In this document: positions 50,501 to 58,176 of the stretch, one piece after another
Position numbering within the stretch: position 1 is the first letter of the stretch
How the letters are laid out: every line of letters starts with the position of its first letter
Assembly (NCBI RefSeq): GCF_014654785.1
Contig: NZ_BNBD01000003.1
Coordinates: 372,001 to 436,000 of the forward strand
Reading direction: 5' to 3'
DNA: 64,000 nt
From: Streptomyces mashuensis
GTDB lineage: Bacteria > Actinomycetota > Actinomycetes > Streptomycetales > Streptomycetaceae
Notes under the pieces: generated by a model
Databases searched by the model: none
Told to the model about the DNA's origin: nothing
What the model saw: the letters and a program-made list of their open reading frames with translations, nothing else
Position numbers and translations under genes: made by a program

Positions 50501-52290
50501 CGCAGCGGGAGGCCCGAGGAGTTGGTGACCGCGTCGAGGTTTCCCTCCTCGTCGTAGCCGTAGCGCAGCACCGTGACCGGGCCGTCCGGGGTGCGGAGGG
50601 ACAGGTCGTGGACGCGGTCCGCCTCCGTGGTGAGGAGCAGGACGTAGCCGCCCGTGTGCGTGACGGTCGACGGGGCGCCGTCGCCGCGGCGGGCGAAAGT
50701 GATGCGGTTGCCGTTGCGGTCCTCGATCTCCGTCAGCCAGTGAGCGGGAGAGGCGCGGTAGGGGTTGCCGGTGAACGAGCGGGTCAGGCCCGTGTGCGGG
50801 TCGCTGATCCGGTACGTCGTCTCCGCCCCGTCCGTGCCGCCGTACGACAGCGGCAGGCGGGGCCCCTCCATCGGGAGAATCGTTTCTTCAGGGTGGCGCG
50901 GCAGCTCCGGGTAGATCAGCAGCGAGCCGTCCTCGCGGGCCCACACCGCGCCCCCGTCCACCCGGTCCACTTCCAGGCGTTCGTCCAGCGTCGACGCCCA
51001 GCTGCGGCCGAACCACTGGCCGTGCCGGTACCGCGACAGATGGGTCCGCCGCAGCACCAGCGGCAGCACGCCCGGCAGCGTGATGTCGGTCTGCGGCAGC
51101 ACCATGTCGCCGGTGGCCACGTCCACCGGGTCCGTCGCACACGTCTTCTTCTCCAGCGACACCGCGTTGCGGCGCGGCTCCTCCTTCGCCTGCCGCAGTG
51201 GCTCCGGCTTGCGGTGGCCCGTGCCGTTCCCGCCGCCCTTGTGCCGGTTCCCGCCGCGACCGCCGTTCCTCTTCCCGAACTTGTCCAGCTCCGCCTTGAT
51301 GTCGTGGTCGGTCCCCTTGTGCAGGCGCGAGATGTTGTCCACCGCCTTGGGCAGCCCCTTGCCCAGGTGATCGCCCACCCCCTTGGTGGCCTTCTCCAGC
51401 GCGCCCATGGCCCGGTCGGCCACCGCGTCGACCATCCGCGCGATCTCGTCCTTGCCGCGCGTACGGCGGTGGTGCCGCTTCGCCAGGCGCAGCTTCGCGC
51501 TCGTCCGGCCGTGGACGGACCCGGCGACCGTCGTGAGCTGCCCCGACGCGAGCTTGTGCTCGGCGTGGTCGATCTGCACGTCGCCCTGACCGCCGGCGGC
51601 CGGGCCGTCGCCCGCCGACGCCAGCTTCAGCGCCCCCTTCGCGCCCTCCACCCCCTGGTGGAACCCCTCCTTCCCCGCCTGCTTGATGCCGCCCGCGTGC
51701 ACCCCGTTCTGCATCCCCAGCGCGGTGGCCCCCACCTGCACCACCAGCTCGGCGGCCATGCCCTCCAGCGCGGCCACCGCCGGCTCCGCCATCGCCGAGA
51801 CGATGTAGCCGACCGCCTCCTTCATCGCCCCCTTGATCAGGCGCTTCAGCGCCTCCTGCGTCACCTTGATCGCCCCCGCGCCGATCAGGGCGGACAGACC
51901 GCCCGTCACGGGTATCAGCGACAGCGCGATGCCGGCCTCGTCGGCCAGCCAGCCGAGCTGGACGAGCGCCGCCGCCTTCATCCCCGCGATGGCCGTCGCC
52001 GCCGAGTCGAGCGCCCCCGCGATCGTGCGCGCCGCGGACGCCAGGTCCTTCAGGTGCCGGTCCTTCACCGTGCCCCAGTGCTCGCTGAGCGCCTCCATCG
52101 CCCAGCCCTGCCCCGACGACAGCAACCGCTGCATGTGCAGGTTCGCCGCGTGTGCGTCCTCCCCCACGTGGTCCGCGAACTCCCGCAACGCCGACGCCAT
52201 GTCGCGGTACGCGTCCTCGTCCACGTTCGGCCACGCGACGCCGACCACGTCCAACAACGTGTCAGCCCAGTCCGGCAGCACGACACTCAT
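47584..52290 (-). CDS. RHS-repeat polymorphic toxin with C-terminal DNA/RNA non-specific endonuclease
   Basis: A 1568-residue toxin. Residues about 1-110 are a helical WXG/PPE-like head, followed by hydrophobic segments near 110-215 (SLIPVTGGLSALIGAGAIKV). After a basic linker come the DUF6531 start (DPVDVATGDMVLPQTD, about 395), some 20 YD/RHS repeats (about 560-1330), and the core end ending YLTPDPLGLAPAVNHYAY. The last 160 residues from about 1409 are the toxin. The catalytic GRGHMLARVLGGSG (His near 1468) and NLFTITQNPTNH fit the NUC_NS_2 nuclease family. There is no signal peptide, so export may use a type VII or contractile system. The immunity gene overlaps the 3' end. Confidence 0.88.
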   Translation of the reverse strand: MSVVLPDWADTLLDVVGVAWPNVDEDAYRDMASALREFADHVGEDAHAANLHMQRLLSSGQGWAMEALSEHWGTVKDRHLKDLASAARTIAGALDSAATAIAGMKAAALVQLGWLADEAGIALSLIPVTGGLSALIGAGAIKVTQEALKRLIKGAMKEAVGYIVSAMAEPAVAALEGMAAELVVQVGATALGMQNGVHAGGIKQAGKEGFHQGVEGAKGALKLASAGDGPAAGGQGDVQIDHAEHKLASGQLTTVAGSVHGRTSAKLRLAKRHHRRTRGKDEIARMVDAVADRAMGALEKATKGVGDHLGKGLPKAVDNISRLHKGTDHDIKAELDKFGKRNGGRGGNRHKGGGNGTGHRKPEPLRQAKEEPRRNAVSLEKKTCATDPVDVATGDMVLPQTDITLPGVLPLVLRRTHLSRYRHGQWFGRSWASTLDERLEVDRVDGGAVWAREDGSLLIYPELPRHPEETILPMEGPRLPLSYGGTDGAETTYRISDPHTGLTRSFTGNPYRASPAHWLTEIEDRNGNRITFARRGDGAPSTVTHTGGYVLLLTTEADRVHDLSLRTPDGPVTVLRYGYDEEGNLDAVTNSSGLPLRFTYDEDARITSWTDRNDSTYRYVYDTTGRIARTTGPEGYLSSTFTYDVHPQTGQRITRYTDSTCATTIFQMNDALQVVAETDPLGNTTRYAFDSQDALLSHTDALGHTTRFERDAHGDLVAMVAADGVRTTAVYNDLRLPVEITERGGAAHRFTYDERGNRTSATDPAGATTRFIHDERGRLVRVVNAVGAETVIRTDGAGLPVEIIAPDGARAVFTRDAFGRVVTATDALGGTLRQGWTVEGLPAWRELPDGTREQWTWDPEGNLATHIDRIGQISTHTATHFDLRSSTRTRDGADHRFTHDTELRLTKVTNAQGLEWHYTYDAAGRLVAETDFDGRTLTYEHDPLGRVTRRTNAAGQSLTYERDVLGRVVRLIHDDGSTTIFEHDETGHVARISNPHADIIFERDPAGRIVSETVNGRTLTHAYDPLGRRIHRRTPSGATSTLEYSHEGLARYQAGDHTFHFTRDALGRETKRCLGTLTLHQAWDPVGRITHQAMQTPGASILERTVTYQADGTPVAIDDSRSGRHTYTLDPVGRITAVQADGWNERYTYNTAGDITHAELPARAAGRHTSGERHYIGSRITRAGRTTYTYDAQGRTVQRQTRTLSGKLLTWHFTWNAEDRLTRVTTPTGETWDYVYDGLGRRIGKHHTQADGHTGASIHYTWDGGQIAEQHDGATTLSWDRLGLQPLAQREARADGKDATDRRFFAIVADLTGSPSALLSPDGDTAWRARPTAWGATQWNRDATAYTPLRQPGQYFDPETRLHYNVNRYYDPDLGRYLTPDPLGLAPAVNHYAYVPNPFTLYDPLGLAGCEADPTWGGRVTFTRDQHGRPYEMNATITRDMLDEGTKAREALRPPGFLGGYYQQGRGHMLARVLGGSGDTLDNLFTITQNPTNHPEMWRWEKAIYDSVKKHGVATYNVYLEYTDDEKDSVPKQIQLEAYDHKNKVIVDTILSNPAHQQQQRHRRGLRP

Positions 52291-52352
52291 GTTCTCGGCC
52301 CCTCCCCGTGTGATGCCCGATCATTTTCCCAGGCGGGGAGGACAGCCCCTTC

Positions 52353-53255
52353 TCAGCGCCGGTGGAGCGCCTCCAGCAGCGCGAGTTCGGGCTCCGAGAG
52401 CCGCAGGGCCCCGGCAGCCACGTTGCTCTCCAGGTGGGTGGGTTTGCCGGTGCCGGGGATGGGCAGGACGTGCGGGCCCCGGTGCAGGGTCCAGGCGATT
52501 CTCACCTGGGCCGGGGTCGCCCCATGGGCGCGCGCCACCGTCATCACCTCCGGGTGGTCGCCCTCCCCCGCCCCCGCCTCGCGCCCCCCAGCGGCAATCG
52601 CGTAGAACGGTACGAACGCCACGCCCTGCTCCCCGCAGGATCGGACGAACGCGTCCTGCTCCGGTCGCACCCCGAGGCCGTACATGTTCTGCACGCACAC
52701 CACCGGCGCGATCGCCTGAGCCTCCGCCAGGTGCGCGGGCGTGACGTTGGAGATGCCCAGGTGGCGGATCAGTCCCGCCTCCCGCAGTCCGGCCAGCGCA
52801 CCGAAGCGCTCGGCGATCGAACCCGTCCCCACGACCCGCAGGTTCACCACGTCCAGGTGGTCCCGGCCGAGCTGCCGCAGGTTCTCCTCCACCTGCCCGC
52901 GCAACTGCCCGGCCGTCGCATGGGGCAGCCACTCACCGGACGCATCGCGCGACGGCCCGACCTTCGTCGCGATCACCAGGTCTTCGGGGTAGGGCGCCAG
53001 CGCCCGGCTGATCAGCTCGTTCGCCGAACGCAACGGGGAGAAGTAGAACGCGGCCGTGTCGATGTGGTTCACCCCGAGCTCGACCGCCCGGCGCAACACC
53101 CCGATCGCCTCCGCACGGTCGCGCGGCACGGCGTCGGCAACGAGCGCCTCGCCCGTCTGCGGAAGGCGCATCGCTCCGAACCCGATCCGGTTGACCGTCA
53201 GGTCACCCAGGCTCCAGGTTCCCGATGCCGCTGCGTTGATCGTCTGCGATGTCAT
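52353..53255 (-). CDS. aldo/keto reductase
   Basis: A 300-residue aldo/keto reductase of the oxidoreductase Tas/YeaE type. Catalytic residues: HIDTAAFYFS (Asp, Tyr), VIATKVGPSR (Lys) and, where the His is expected, VVNLRVVGTG with Arg/Val, as in some plant-pathogen and actinobacterial homologues. The cofactor part contains LPIPGTGKPTHLESNV. The ATG at 53255 follows GGAG. It lies 62 bp upstream of the RHS gene on the same strand but with no obvious functional link. Confidence 0.85.
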   Translation of the reverse strand: MTSQTINAAASGTWSLGDLTVNRIGFGAMRLPQTGEALVADAVPRDRAEAIGVLRRAVELGVNHIDTAAFYFSPLRSANELISRALAPYPEDLVIATKVGPSRDASGEWLPHATAGQLRGQVEENLRQLGRDHLDVVNLRVVGTGSIAERFGALAGLREAGLIRHLGISNVTPAHLAEAQAIAPVVCVQNMYGLGVRPEQDAFVRSCGEQGVAFVPFYAIAAGGREAGAGEGDHPEVMTVARAHGATPAQVRIAWTLHRGPHVLPIPGTGKPTHLESNVAAGALRLSEPELALLEALHRR

Positions 53256-53434
53256 GCCGGAATGATCTCCGCCCACCACTGCGACCGCCAGTGATCCCGT
53301 GCACCGGCGCCGGCCAGAGCCTCGCGACCCTCTGCGACTCGTGTACCGCTGTGGCGGTTCGCCCAGCGCGGCCCGTGCCTCGCCGGCAGTTACGGTGCCG
53401 TCCCCGGCAGGCGCGGATTCCAGGGCCTCGCGGC

Positions 53435-53848
53435 TCATGCGGCCGACCCGCCGGGCTCGTGTCCCAGCAGTCCGTACGTCCCGTCCCGGAAGGTGATCGC
53501 CGTTCCCCGGGCGTCCCCGTCTTCGCGGACATACCCGCCGTAGCCGGGCTCCGCGACGTGCGGTGCGATCAGGTCCAGGACGGTCGCCAGTTCCCCCAGG
53601 TCGTCGTCCAGCCACTGGTTGCGGCTGAACAACCCCCACGCGTGTGCTTCCGGCTGGAAGCGCAGGGTCGCTGCGTCTCCGCCCGGCAGGCGGCTGTCCG
53701 GGTCCGGTTCCAGCAAGGGGTACGCGTCGTCCGGCGCCGCCGGGGGCGACTCGTCCAGCCCCAGGTGCCGGCGCAACGTGGCCAGCACCGTTTCGGGGGT
53801 CTCCTCGCGGAGAAAGCAGCTGAGGACGACTTCGTAGCGCAGGCTCAC
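53435..53848 (-). CDS. hypothetical protein coupled to DUF397 gene
   Basis: A 137-residue protein of unknown family. It begins SLRYEVVLSCFLREETPETV, has TLRFQPEAHAWGLFSRNQWL in the middle and ends with FRDGTYGLLGHEPGGSAA. The pattern of beta strands and Trp/Tyr residues resembles small sensor or immunity folds, but nothing firm. The GTG overlaps the stop of the upstream DUF397 gene (GTGA), so it belongs to that operon. An earlier start would lie inside the DUF397 gene in another frame. Confidence 0.6.
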   Translation of the reverse strand: MSLRYEVVLSCFLREETPETVLATLRRHLGLDESPPAAPDDAYPLLEPDPDSRLPGGDAATLRFQPEAHAWGLFSRNQWLDDDLGELATVLDLIAPHVAEPGYGGYVREDGDARGTAITFRDGTYGLLGHEPGGSAA

Positions 53849-54060
53849 GGCTTGCCGGTCGCTCGCAGCGCAGAGGTGAACGCCGCCCATGCGGTGGGCG
53901 GGACCGTGATGTGGGTGGCGGGGCGTTTGCTGTCCCGGATGGGGACGGTGCCGGGTATGTTGTCGGCGACCTCTACACATTGACCGCCGGTGCCGGAGCT
54001 GTGACGGGACTTACGCCATCGTGCGCCCGACGGAACGGCGCGTGCTCGTGCGACGCTCAT
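53845..54060 (-). CDS. DUF397 protein (left copy)
   Basis: A 71-residue DUF397 protein: RWRKSRHSSGTGGQCVEVAD, PIRDSKRPATHITVPPTAW and AAFTSALRATGKP. DUF397 proteins pair with Scr1-type HTH regulators encoded just upstream and are thought to act with them in a toxin-antitoxin-like or developmental module. Compared with the right copy at 57038-57229 this one has a nine-residue insertion after MSVAR (27 bp, flanked by GTGCG). Its HTH partner is only a remnant here, so it is an orphan. An alternative start is nine bases upstream. Confidence 0.85.
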   Translation of the reverse strand: MSVARARAVPSGARWRKSRHSSGTGGQCVEVADNIPGTVPIRDSKRPATHITVPPTAWAAFTSALRATGKP

Positions 54061-54138
54061 GCCTTCCATTCCTCCATCACCTCGCGGATCATCGTCAACG
54101 ATGCCTCCGGCGACAGGGCGTCGGCACCCAGCCGGTCG
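53876..54138. repeat. direct repeat, left copy
   Basis: 263 bp covering the DUF397 gene and the last 26 codons of the HTH gene. It matches 57072-57307 in the same orientation, differing by a 27-bp insertion and scattered substitutions. 54064-54127 is identical to 57233-57296 over 64 bases. Confidence 0.9.
54057..54137 (-). pseudogene. 3' remnant of an Scr1-type HTH gene
   Basis: Reads DRLGADALSPEASLTMIREV then MEEWKA and a stop that overlaps the DUF397 start (ATGA). The same 3' end, with one substitution, closes the intact HTH gene at 57226. Upstream of 54138 the reading no longer matches the HTH gene, so about 245 codons are missing. Confidence 0.8.
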
Positions 54139-54298
54139 GGCACGGAGACGTTGACAGTGGGGTGTCTGCGGAGTGTTCACCCAGTGACCCACCCCGTCAC
54201 CAGCCGTTGGCGGAGCACCCAGAGACACCTTGGCGCTGCTTGTGTTCTCGCTCACGTGATCTCTCACTCCTGACCCGTCCTCAATCTGCCGAGGAATA

Positions 54299-54709
54299 AT
54301 GACGCGCATGCCAACCCAGGAGCCATCCGTCACTGCGTCACACCTGCTGCTGGCTTCGGCAGGGCCCGCTGGTGCGGACAACGACACACACAAGGCCAGC
54401 GCTCATCCCTGGACCACCGCGAGCGGGGTTGCGAGCGAGCTCCGCGAGGGCATGAACACCGCCGTCGGAGACCTGGGCCACGCACACGACGGGATGAAAT
54501 CCGGGACTTCGGGGTTCGTCAGCGCCACGACATTGACCAGCATCCTGACCACCTGGGAAACCCGCCTCAGCGCGGTACGCGCCGAGTGCGAACAACTCAG
54601 CGGCGCACTGAAGAAAGCAGGGGTCGATTTTGGGGAGAACGACACCTCGGTGAAGGAGTCGTTCGATTCGACCAAGTCAAAGATCGACGATTACTCCAAG
54701 GGGCGCTGA
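54299..54709 (+). CDS. WXG100-like small protein
   Basis: A 136-residue helical protein. Helices such as TASGVASELREGMNTAVGDL, SGFVSATTLTSILTTWETRL (with the single Trp) and SAVRAECEQLSGALKKAG give the hairpin seen in WXG100/ESAT-6-type partners of type VII secretion substrates. It ends with a polar tail DSTKSKIDDYSKGR. The ATG at 54299 has GAGGA only three bases upstream; an ATG at 54308 is an alternative. The next gene starts six bases after the stop and encodes a hydrolase with its own helical head. Confidence 0.6.
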   Translation: MTRMPTQEPSVTASHLLLASAGPAGADNDTHKASAHPWTTASGVASELREGMNTAVGDLGHAHDGMKSGTSGFVSATTLTSILTTWETRLSAVRAECEQLSGALKKAGVDFGENDTSVKESFDSTKSKIDDYSKGR

Positions 54710-54715
54710 CCCGTC

Positions 54716-56461
54716 GTGGTGAGCATCGAAGACCTGAAGAACCTGGATACCACCAAGTTCACGACGGCTGCCGACAGCTGGAGCGCCGCAAGCAACAGGG
54801 CCGGCGAAGCCAAGAGGCGCGTCGACAGTGTGCTGGGCACGCTGGCCGCCACACAGAAGGGAAAGGCGGCCACCTCCGTCCTGTCGAGACTGGCAAGGCT
54901 CAGCAGGAACTACCAGTACATACACGCCGAGTGCGGCATGATCCGCACTGCTCTTTCGGGCCTGGCCGAGGAATTGGCAGGCCCGCAGCAGAAGCTGAAG
55001 CATGCGCTCGAGGATGCGGAAGCCCTCAAGTTCACGGTGCGGAAGGACGGTTCCGTGGACTATCCGAGGGACCCCTCAACGCCGGCTCCCCTTCTGCCCA
55101 CTCCAGCCGTCCCGGGCAAGCCCTCGCTCCTCAAACCGAGTGGCAACCAGGACAAGGCGCAAGGCATAGCCGACCGCATCGGCACTGCCCTCCAGGAAGC
55201 AGCCGAGATCGACGGGCGCTACGCCAAGGTCCTGGCCAAGCTCAAGGCCGATCCCAGCCTGGACAAGACCGACTGGCTCGACGTGGCCCAGGACATGAAG
55301 GACCTGCGCGCCGCAGCAGGCAAGCACTTCTCGGAAGCGGGGATACCGAAGGGCAAGTCCGCCAAGGAGAACGCCGAGTGGTGGGAACGCCGGAGCCAGG
55401 CGGAGAAGGACGAGTACCTGGCCCTCTACCCCGAGCGCATCGGTGCACTGGACGGCCTGCCCTCCTCGGTGCGCGATGCCGCCAACCGGGTTGTCCTGGC
55501 CGAAGGACATGCCGAAACGAAACAGCAGCTCGACGACTGGATTGAGCGAAAACCCGATGAAGAGTATGAGCGGCGTACGCGAGGTGAGTGGAGAGTCAGA
55601 CCCGAGTGGAATTCATGGAGGGAGGAAAGGGATCGAATAAAGGAAAAACTTGAGGGAATTAAGGCCATCGAAGCCAGACTGGCCCAGCCCACCGGCACCG
55701 ATGGTCTACCCGAGGCGTACCTGCTCGGGTTCGACACCAAGGGGAACGGTCACGCCATCGTCGCCAACGGGAACCCCGACACGGCGACAAACACCGCGGT
55801 ATACGTCCCGGGCACCTACTCGAAGCTCGCAGGGGCAGAGGGAGATGTCAAACGAATGACCGACTTGTGGCGAGCCGTCCATGCCCTGCCGGGAAGTCCG
55901 GAGGCGTCAACGATCACATGGATCGGATACGACGCCCCTCAAAGCATCGTCCCTCAAGCCATGAACAAGAGCTACGCCCACGCCGGCGCCCCCAAACTCA
56001 ACGACTTTCTCGACGGGCTGCAAACAGTGCAGGGCGGTGCGGACAAGAGCCATACCACCATCATTGGACACAGCTACGGCAGCACCACCGTCGGGGACGC
56101 CTCCCTCAAGGGCAAGCTGGCTGCCGATGACATCATCGTTGCAGGCAGCCCCGGCGTGCTGGTCAACGATGCCGGCAAGTTGGACGTGGGGAAGGACCAC
56201 GTCTGGTCCGAGGCGGCAAGCGACGACGATGTGCCCCTCGGAGGAAAGATCGCAGGCCTGGGCGAACCCAAAAGAATCGGCCCGGACGAGGACGGCCGAA
56301 TCAGCTACAAGCACGTGGTCCCCTCGGACAAGGAATTCGGAGGCCACCGGATGAAGGTGGACACGAGCGGCCACTCCAAGTATTGGACGCCAGATTCACT
56401 CAGCCTGCAGAATCAAGCCGTAGTCGTCGCCGGCATGTACGACCGGGTGGTGGAAGAATAG
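54716..56461 (+). CDS. alpha/beta hydrolase of the DUF1023 type with helical secretion-like head
   Basis: A 581-residue protein. Residues 1 to about 120 are helical and WXG-like (FTTAADSWSAASNRAGEAKR). A linker is followed by a helical middle, and the alpha/beta hydrolase domain spans about 320-575. Motifs are AYLLGFDTKGNGHAIVANGN, TITWIGYDAPQSIVPQ, the elbow TTIIGHSYGSTTVG (Ser453) and ADDIIVAGSPGVLV. This is the DUF1023 family, common as putative type VII effectors in actinobacteria. The stretch 55540-55680 is noticeably richer in A and T than its surroundings. The start is GTG at 54716 or 54719. It touches the lipoprotein gene. Confidence 0.8.
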   Translation: MVSIEDLKNLDTTKFTTAADSWSAASNRAGEAKRRVDSVLGTLAATQKGKAATSVLSRLARLSRNYQYIHAECGMIRTALSGLAEELAGPQQKLKHALEDAEALKFTVRKDGSVDYPRDPSTPAPLLPTPAVPGKPSLLKPSGNQDKAQGIADRIGTALQEAAEIDGRYAKVLAKLKADPSLDKTDWLDVAQDMKDLRAAAGKHFSEAGIPKGKSAKENAEWWERRSQAEKDEYLALYPERIGALDGLPSSVRDAANRVVLAEGHAETKQQLDDWIERKPDEEYERRTRGEWRVRPEWNSWREERDRIKEKLEGIKAIEARLAQPTGTDGLPEAYLLGFDTKGNGHAIVANGNPDTATNTAVYVPGTYSKLAGAEGDVKRMTDLWRAVHALPGSPEASTITWIGYDAPQSIVPQAMNKSYAHAGAPKLNDFLDGLQTVQGGADKSHTTIIGHSYGSTTVGDASLKGKLAADDIIVAGSPGVLVNDAGKLDVGKDHVWSEAASDDDVPLGGKIAGLGEPKRIGPDEDGRISYKHVVPSDKEFGGHRMKVDTSGHSKYWTPDSLSLQNQAVVVAGMYDRVVEE

Positions 56462-57034
56462 GTGTACGGCAAGTTGAAGGCTACGCGCAGATTCTTCACC
56501 ATCACTCTCGGCCTCACTCTCACTCTCTCCCTGACCGGAACAGGATGCTCGAAGGTGAATTCACTTGGCTACGACCCGGTCGAGATGAGCCCCGACCAGG
56601 CCAGGCAGAAGACAAAAGAAATATCGAGCCAGATTTTCGACCTGATATCCATGCGCAACGGCCAGACAACCCCCACGGGACCGGGAGTATCCACCTGCCC
56701 GGAAGACCCTAAAAGCCTGTTCATTGTGCGCCACAGCTGGTCCGTTTACGGCGTTTCCATGGAGGAGCTCTCTCGCGGCTTTGAAAACCTCAAGGCCCGC
56801 CTTCCGAAACACGGCTGGAAGATCACCGAAGACGGCCCCGACGGGTCGAAAGCACGGACTCCCCACATCCTCGCCGATCTCACTCAGGAACGTTTCTCGG
56901 CCAACATCAAACTGATCGACAGTTCCAAGGATCGGAACACTGCTTCCGGGAAGGGTGATTCCGGCATCTGGGTCATGCTTGTCTCTGCATGCTTCAAGGC
57001 GCCGCCGGGGGTTGATCTCAAGCGCGAGTACTGA
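56462..57034 (+). CDS. lipoprotein
   Basis: A 190-residue protein exported as a lipoprotein: signal FFTITLGLTLTLSLTGTGCS with a lipobox whose Cys is at about residue 29. The mature part contains STCPEDPKSLFIVRHSWSVY, SRGFENLKARLPKHGWKITE and VMLVSACFKAP, one compact alpha/beta domain with two cysteines. No family recognised. The GTG follows the stop of the hydrolase gene directly, so it may be its immunity or partner protein at the membrane. Codon use is less GC-biased than in neighbouring genes. Confidence 0.75.
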   Translation: MYGKLKATRRFFTITLGLTLTLSLTGTGCSKVNSLGYDPVEMSPDQARQKTKEISSQIFDLISMRNGQTTPTGPGVSTCPEDPKSLFIVRHSWSVYGVSMEELSRGFENLKARLPKHGWKITEDGPDGSKARTPHILADLTQERFSANIKLIDSSKDRNTASGKGDSGIWVMLVSACFKAPPGVDLKREY

Positions 57035-57037
57035 TGC

Positions 57038-57229
57038 TCATGTATGCAACTGCGCTCGGCGCAGTGCAGTCGTGAACGCCGCCCATGCGGTGGGCGGGAC
57101 CGTGATGTGGGTGCCGGGGCGTTTGCTGTCCCGGATGGGGACGGTGCGGGGTATGTTGTCGGCGACCTCGACGCAATTGCCTCCGGTGCCGGAGCTGTGA
57201 CGGGACTTACGCCATCGTGCGACGCTCAT
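57038..57229 (-). CDS. DUF397 protein (right copy)
   Basis: A 63-residue DUF397 protein: MSVARWRKSRHSSGTGGNCV, EVADNIPRTVPIRDSKRPG and a C-terminus TTALRRAQLHT that differs from the left copy. The ATG overlaps the stop of the HTH gene (ATGA), the usual coupling of these partners. It converges with the lipoprotein gene, three bases away. Confidence 0.87.
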   Translation of the reverse strand: MSVARWRKSRHSSGTGGNCVEVADNIPRTVPIRDSKRPGTHITVPPTAWAAFTTALRRAQLHT

Positions 57230-57307
57230 GCTTTCCATTCCTCCATCACCTCGCGGATCATCGTCAACGATGCCTCCGGCGACAGGGCGTCGGCACGCAG
57301 CCGGTCG
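57072..57307. repeat. direct repeat, right copy
   Basis: 236 bp matching 53876-54138 apart from the 27-bp insertion there. Together the copies bracket the three-gene cassette 54299-57034. Confidence 0.9.
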
Positions 57308-58041
57308 AAGAACGTCCTCGCGTCGGCGAGCATGTCGGCGGAATCGACGAGCTGACCGACGCCCATGTCCTCCTGGTACAGAACGTCGTCCTCGTCAGGG
57401 CCGAACCGCATCAGCGTGAAAGGGATGTACCACGCCGGCGTGCCTGATGCGAACGGGAGGATTTGCAGCGTGACAGTGGACGGCGGGCTGCACACCTCTA
57501 GCAGGTGCGCCAGCTGCTCCGCCATGACGCGCGCGCTGCCGACCCTGCGGCGTAGACACGACTCGTCCATGACACTCCACAACAGCGGAGGGTTCTCCGC
57601 CCTCAGCACTTCCCGGCGCTCGAGCCGCTTGGCGACCTTGGCAGCTGTCACGTCCGGGTCGTCGCACGGGTGAGCCTTGCGGAAGATCGCCTCCGCGTAG
57701 CTCTCCGTCTGCAGCAGGCCCCAGATGAAGCCGACGCTGTAGTCGTAGATCGTGGTCGCCCTCTTCTCCAGCTTGACGAACGGCTCGAACCAGTCCGAGA
57801 ACGCCCCCTGCACGATCCTCCGCCGCAACCGCGCGAACGACCCCGGCGTCCCGAAAACCGCGTCGCACGCCGTCACGAACGTCTCGCTCGCGAGTCGTTC
57901 GCCCGCCTCCACCTTCGCCACGTACTGCTGGCCGTAATGCGCGGCGTCGCCGAGTTCCCGCTGGCTCAGGCCTTTGCCCTTGCGCCATGCGCGTACCTCG
58001 TCGCCGAGCAGCGCGGCTCCGCTCTTCGGTTCGTCCGCCAT
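57226..58041 (-). CDS. Scr1-type helix-turn-helix regulator (XRE + DUF5753)
   Basis: A 271-residue regulator. XRE helix-turn-helix at about 14-75 (LGDEVRAWRKGKGLSQRELG, DAAHYGQQYVAKVEAGERLA), then a DUF5753 domain from about 85 (VKLEKRATTIYDYSVGFIWG, LLQTESYAEAIF, SVMDESCLRRRVGS). These regulators are abundant in streptomycetes and act with DUF397 partners. This copy is complete and overlaps its DUF397 gene. Autoregulation is likely but no operator was identified. Confidence 0.92.
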   Translation of the reverse strand: MADEPKSGAALLGDEVRAWRKGKGLSQRELGDAAHYGQQYVAKVEAGERLASETFVTACDAVFGTPGSFARLRRRIVQGAFSDWFEPFVKLEKRATTIYDYSVGFIWGLLQTESYAEAIFRKAHPCDDPDVTAAKVAKRLERREVLRAENPPLLWSVMDESCLRRRVGSARVMAEQLAHLLEVCSPPSTVTLQILPFASGTPAWYIPFTLMRFGPDEDDVLYQEDMGVGQLVDSADMLADARTFFDRLRADALSPEASLTMIREVMEEWKA

Positions 58042-58176
58042 CTCCCGTTCACCCCTGACGCGTTGGCGTGCCCCTGGCCCTTCCCGACCCTAGGCGCGGA
58101 ACGCGACCCTCAGTGCGCAGACAGTGAACACCGCTCGTGTGAGTGAGCGACGGCCAAGCAAAGGTTCTCCTCCGCC

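Noticed and set aside
49000..51000. Repeated sequence blocks suggesting a mobile element
   Set aside because: They are the degenerate YD/RHS repeats of one toxin gene; no transposase or terminal repeats were seen anywhere in the window.
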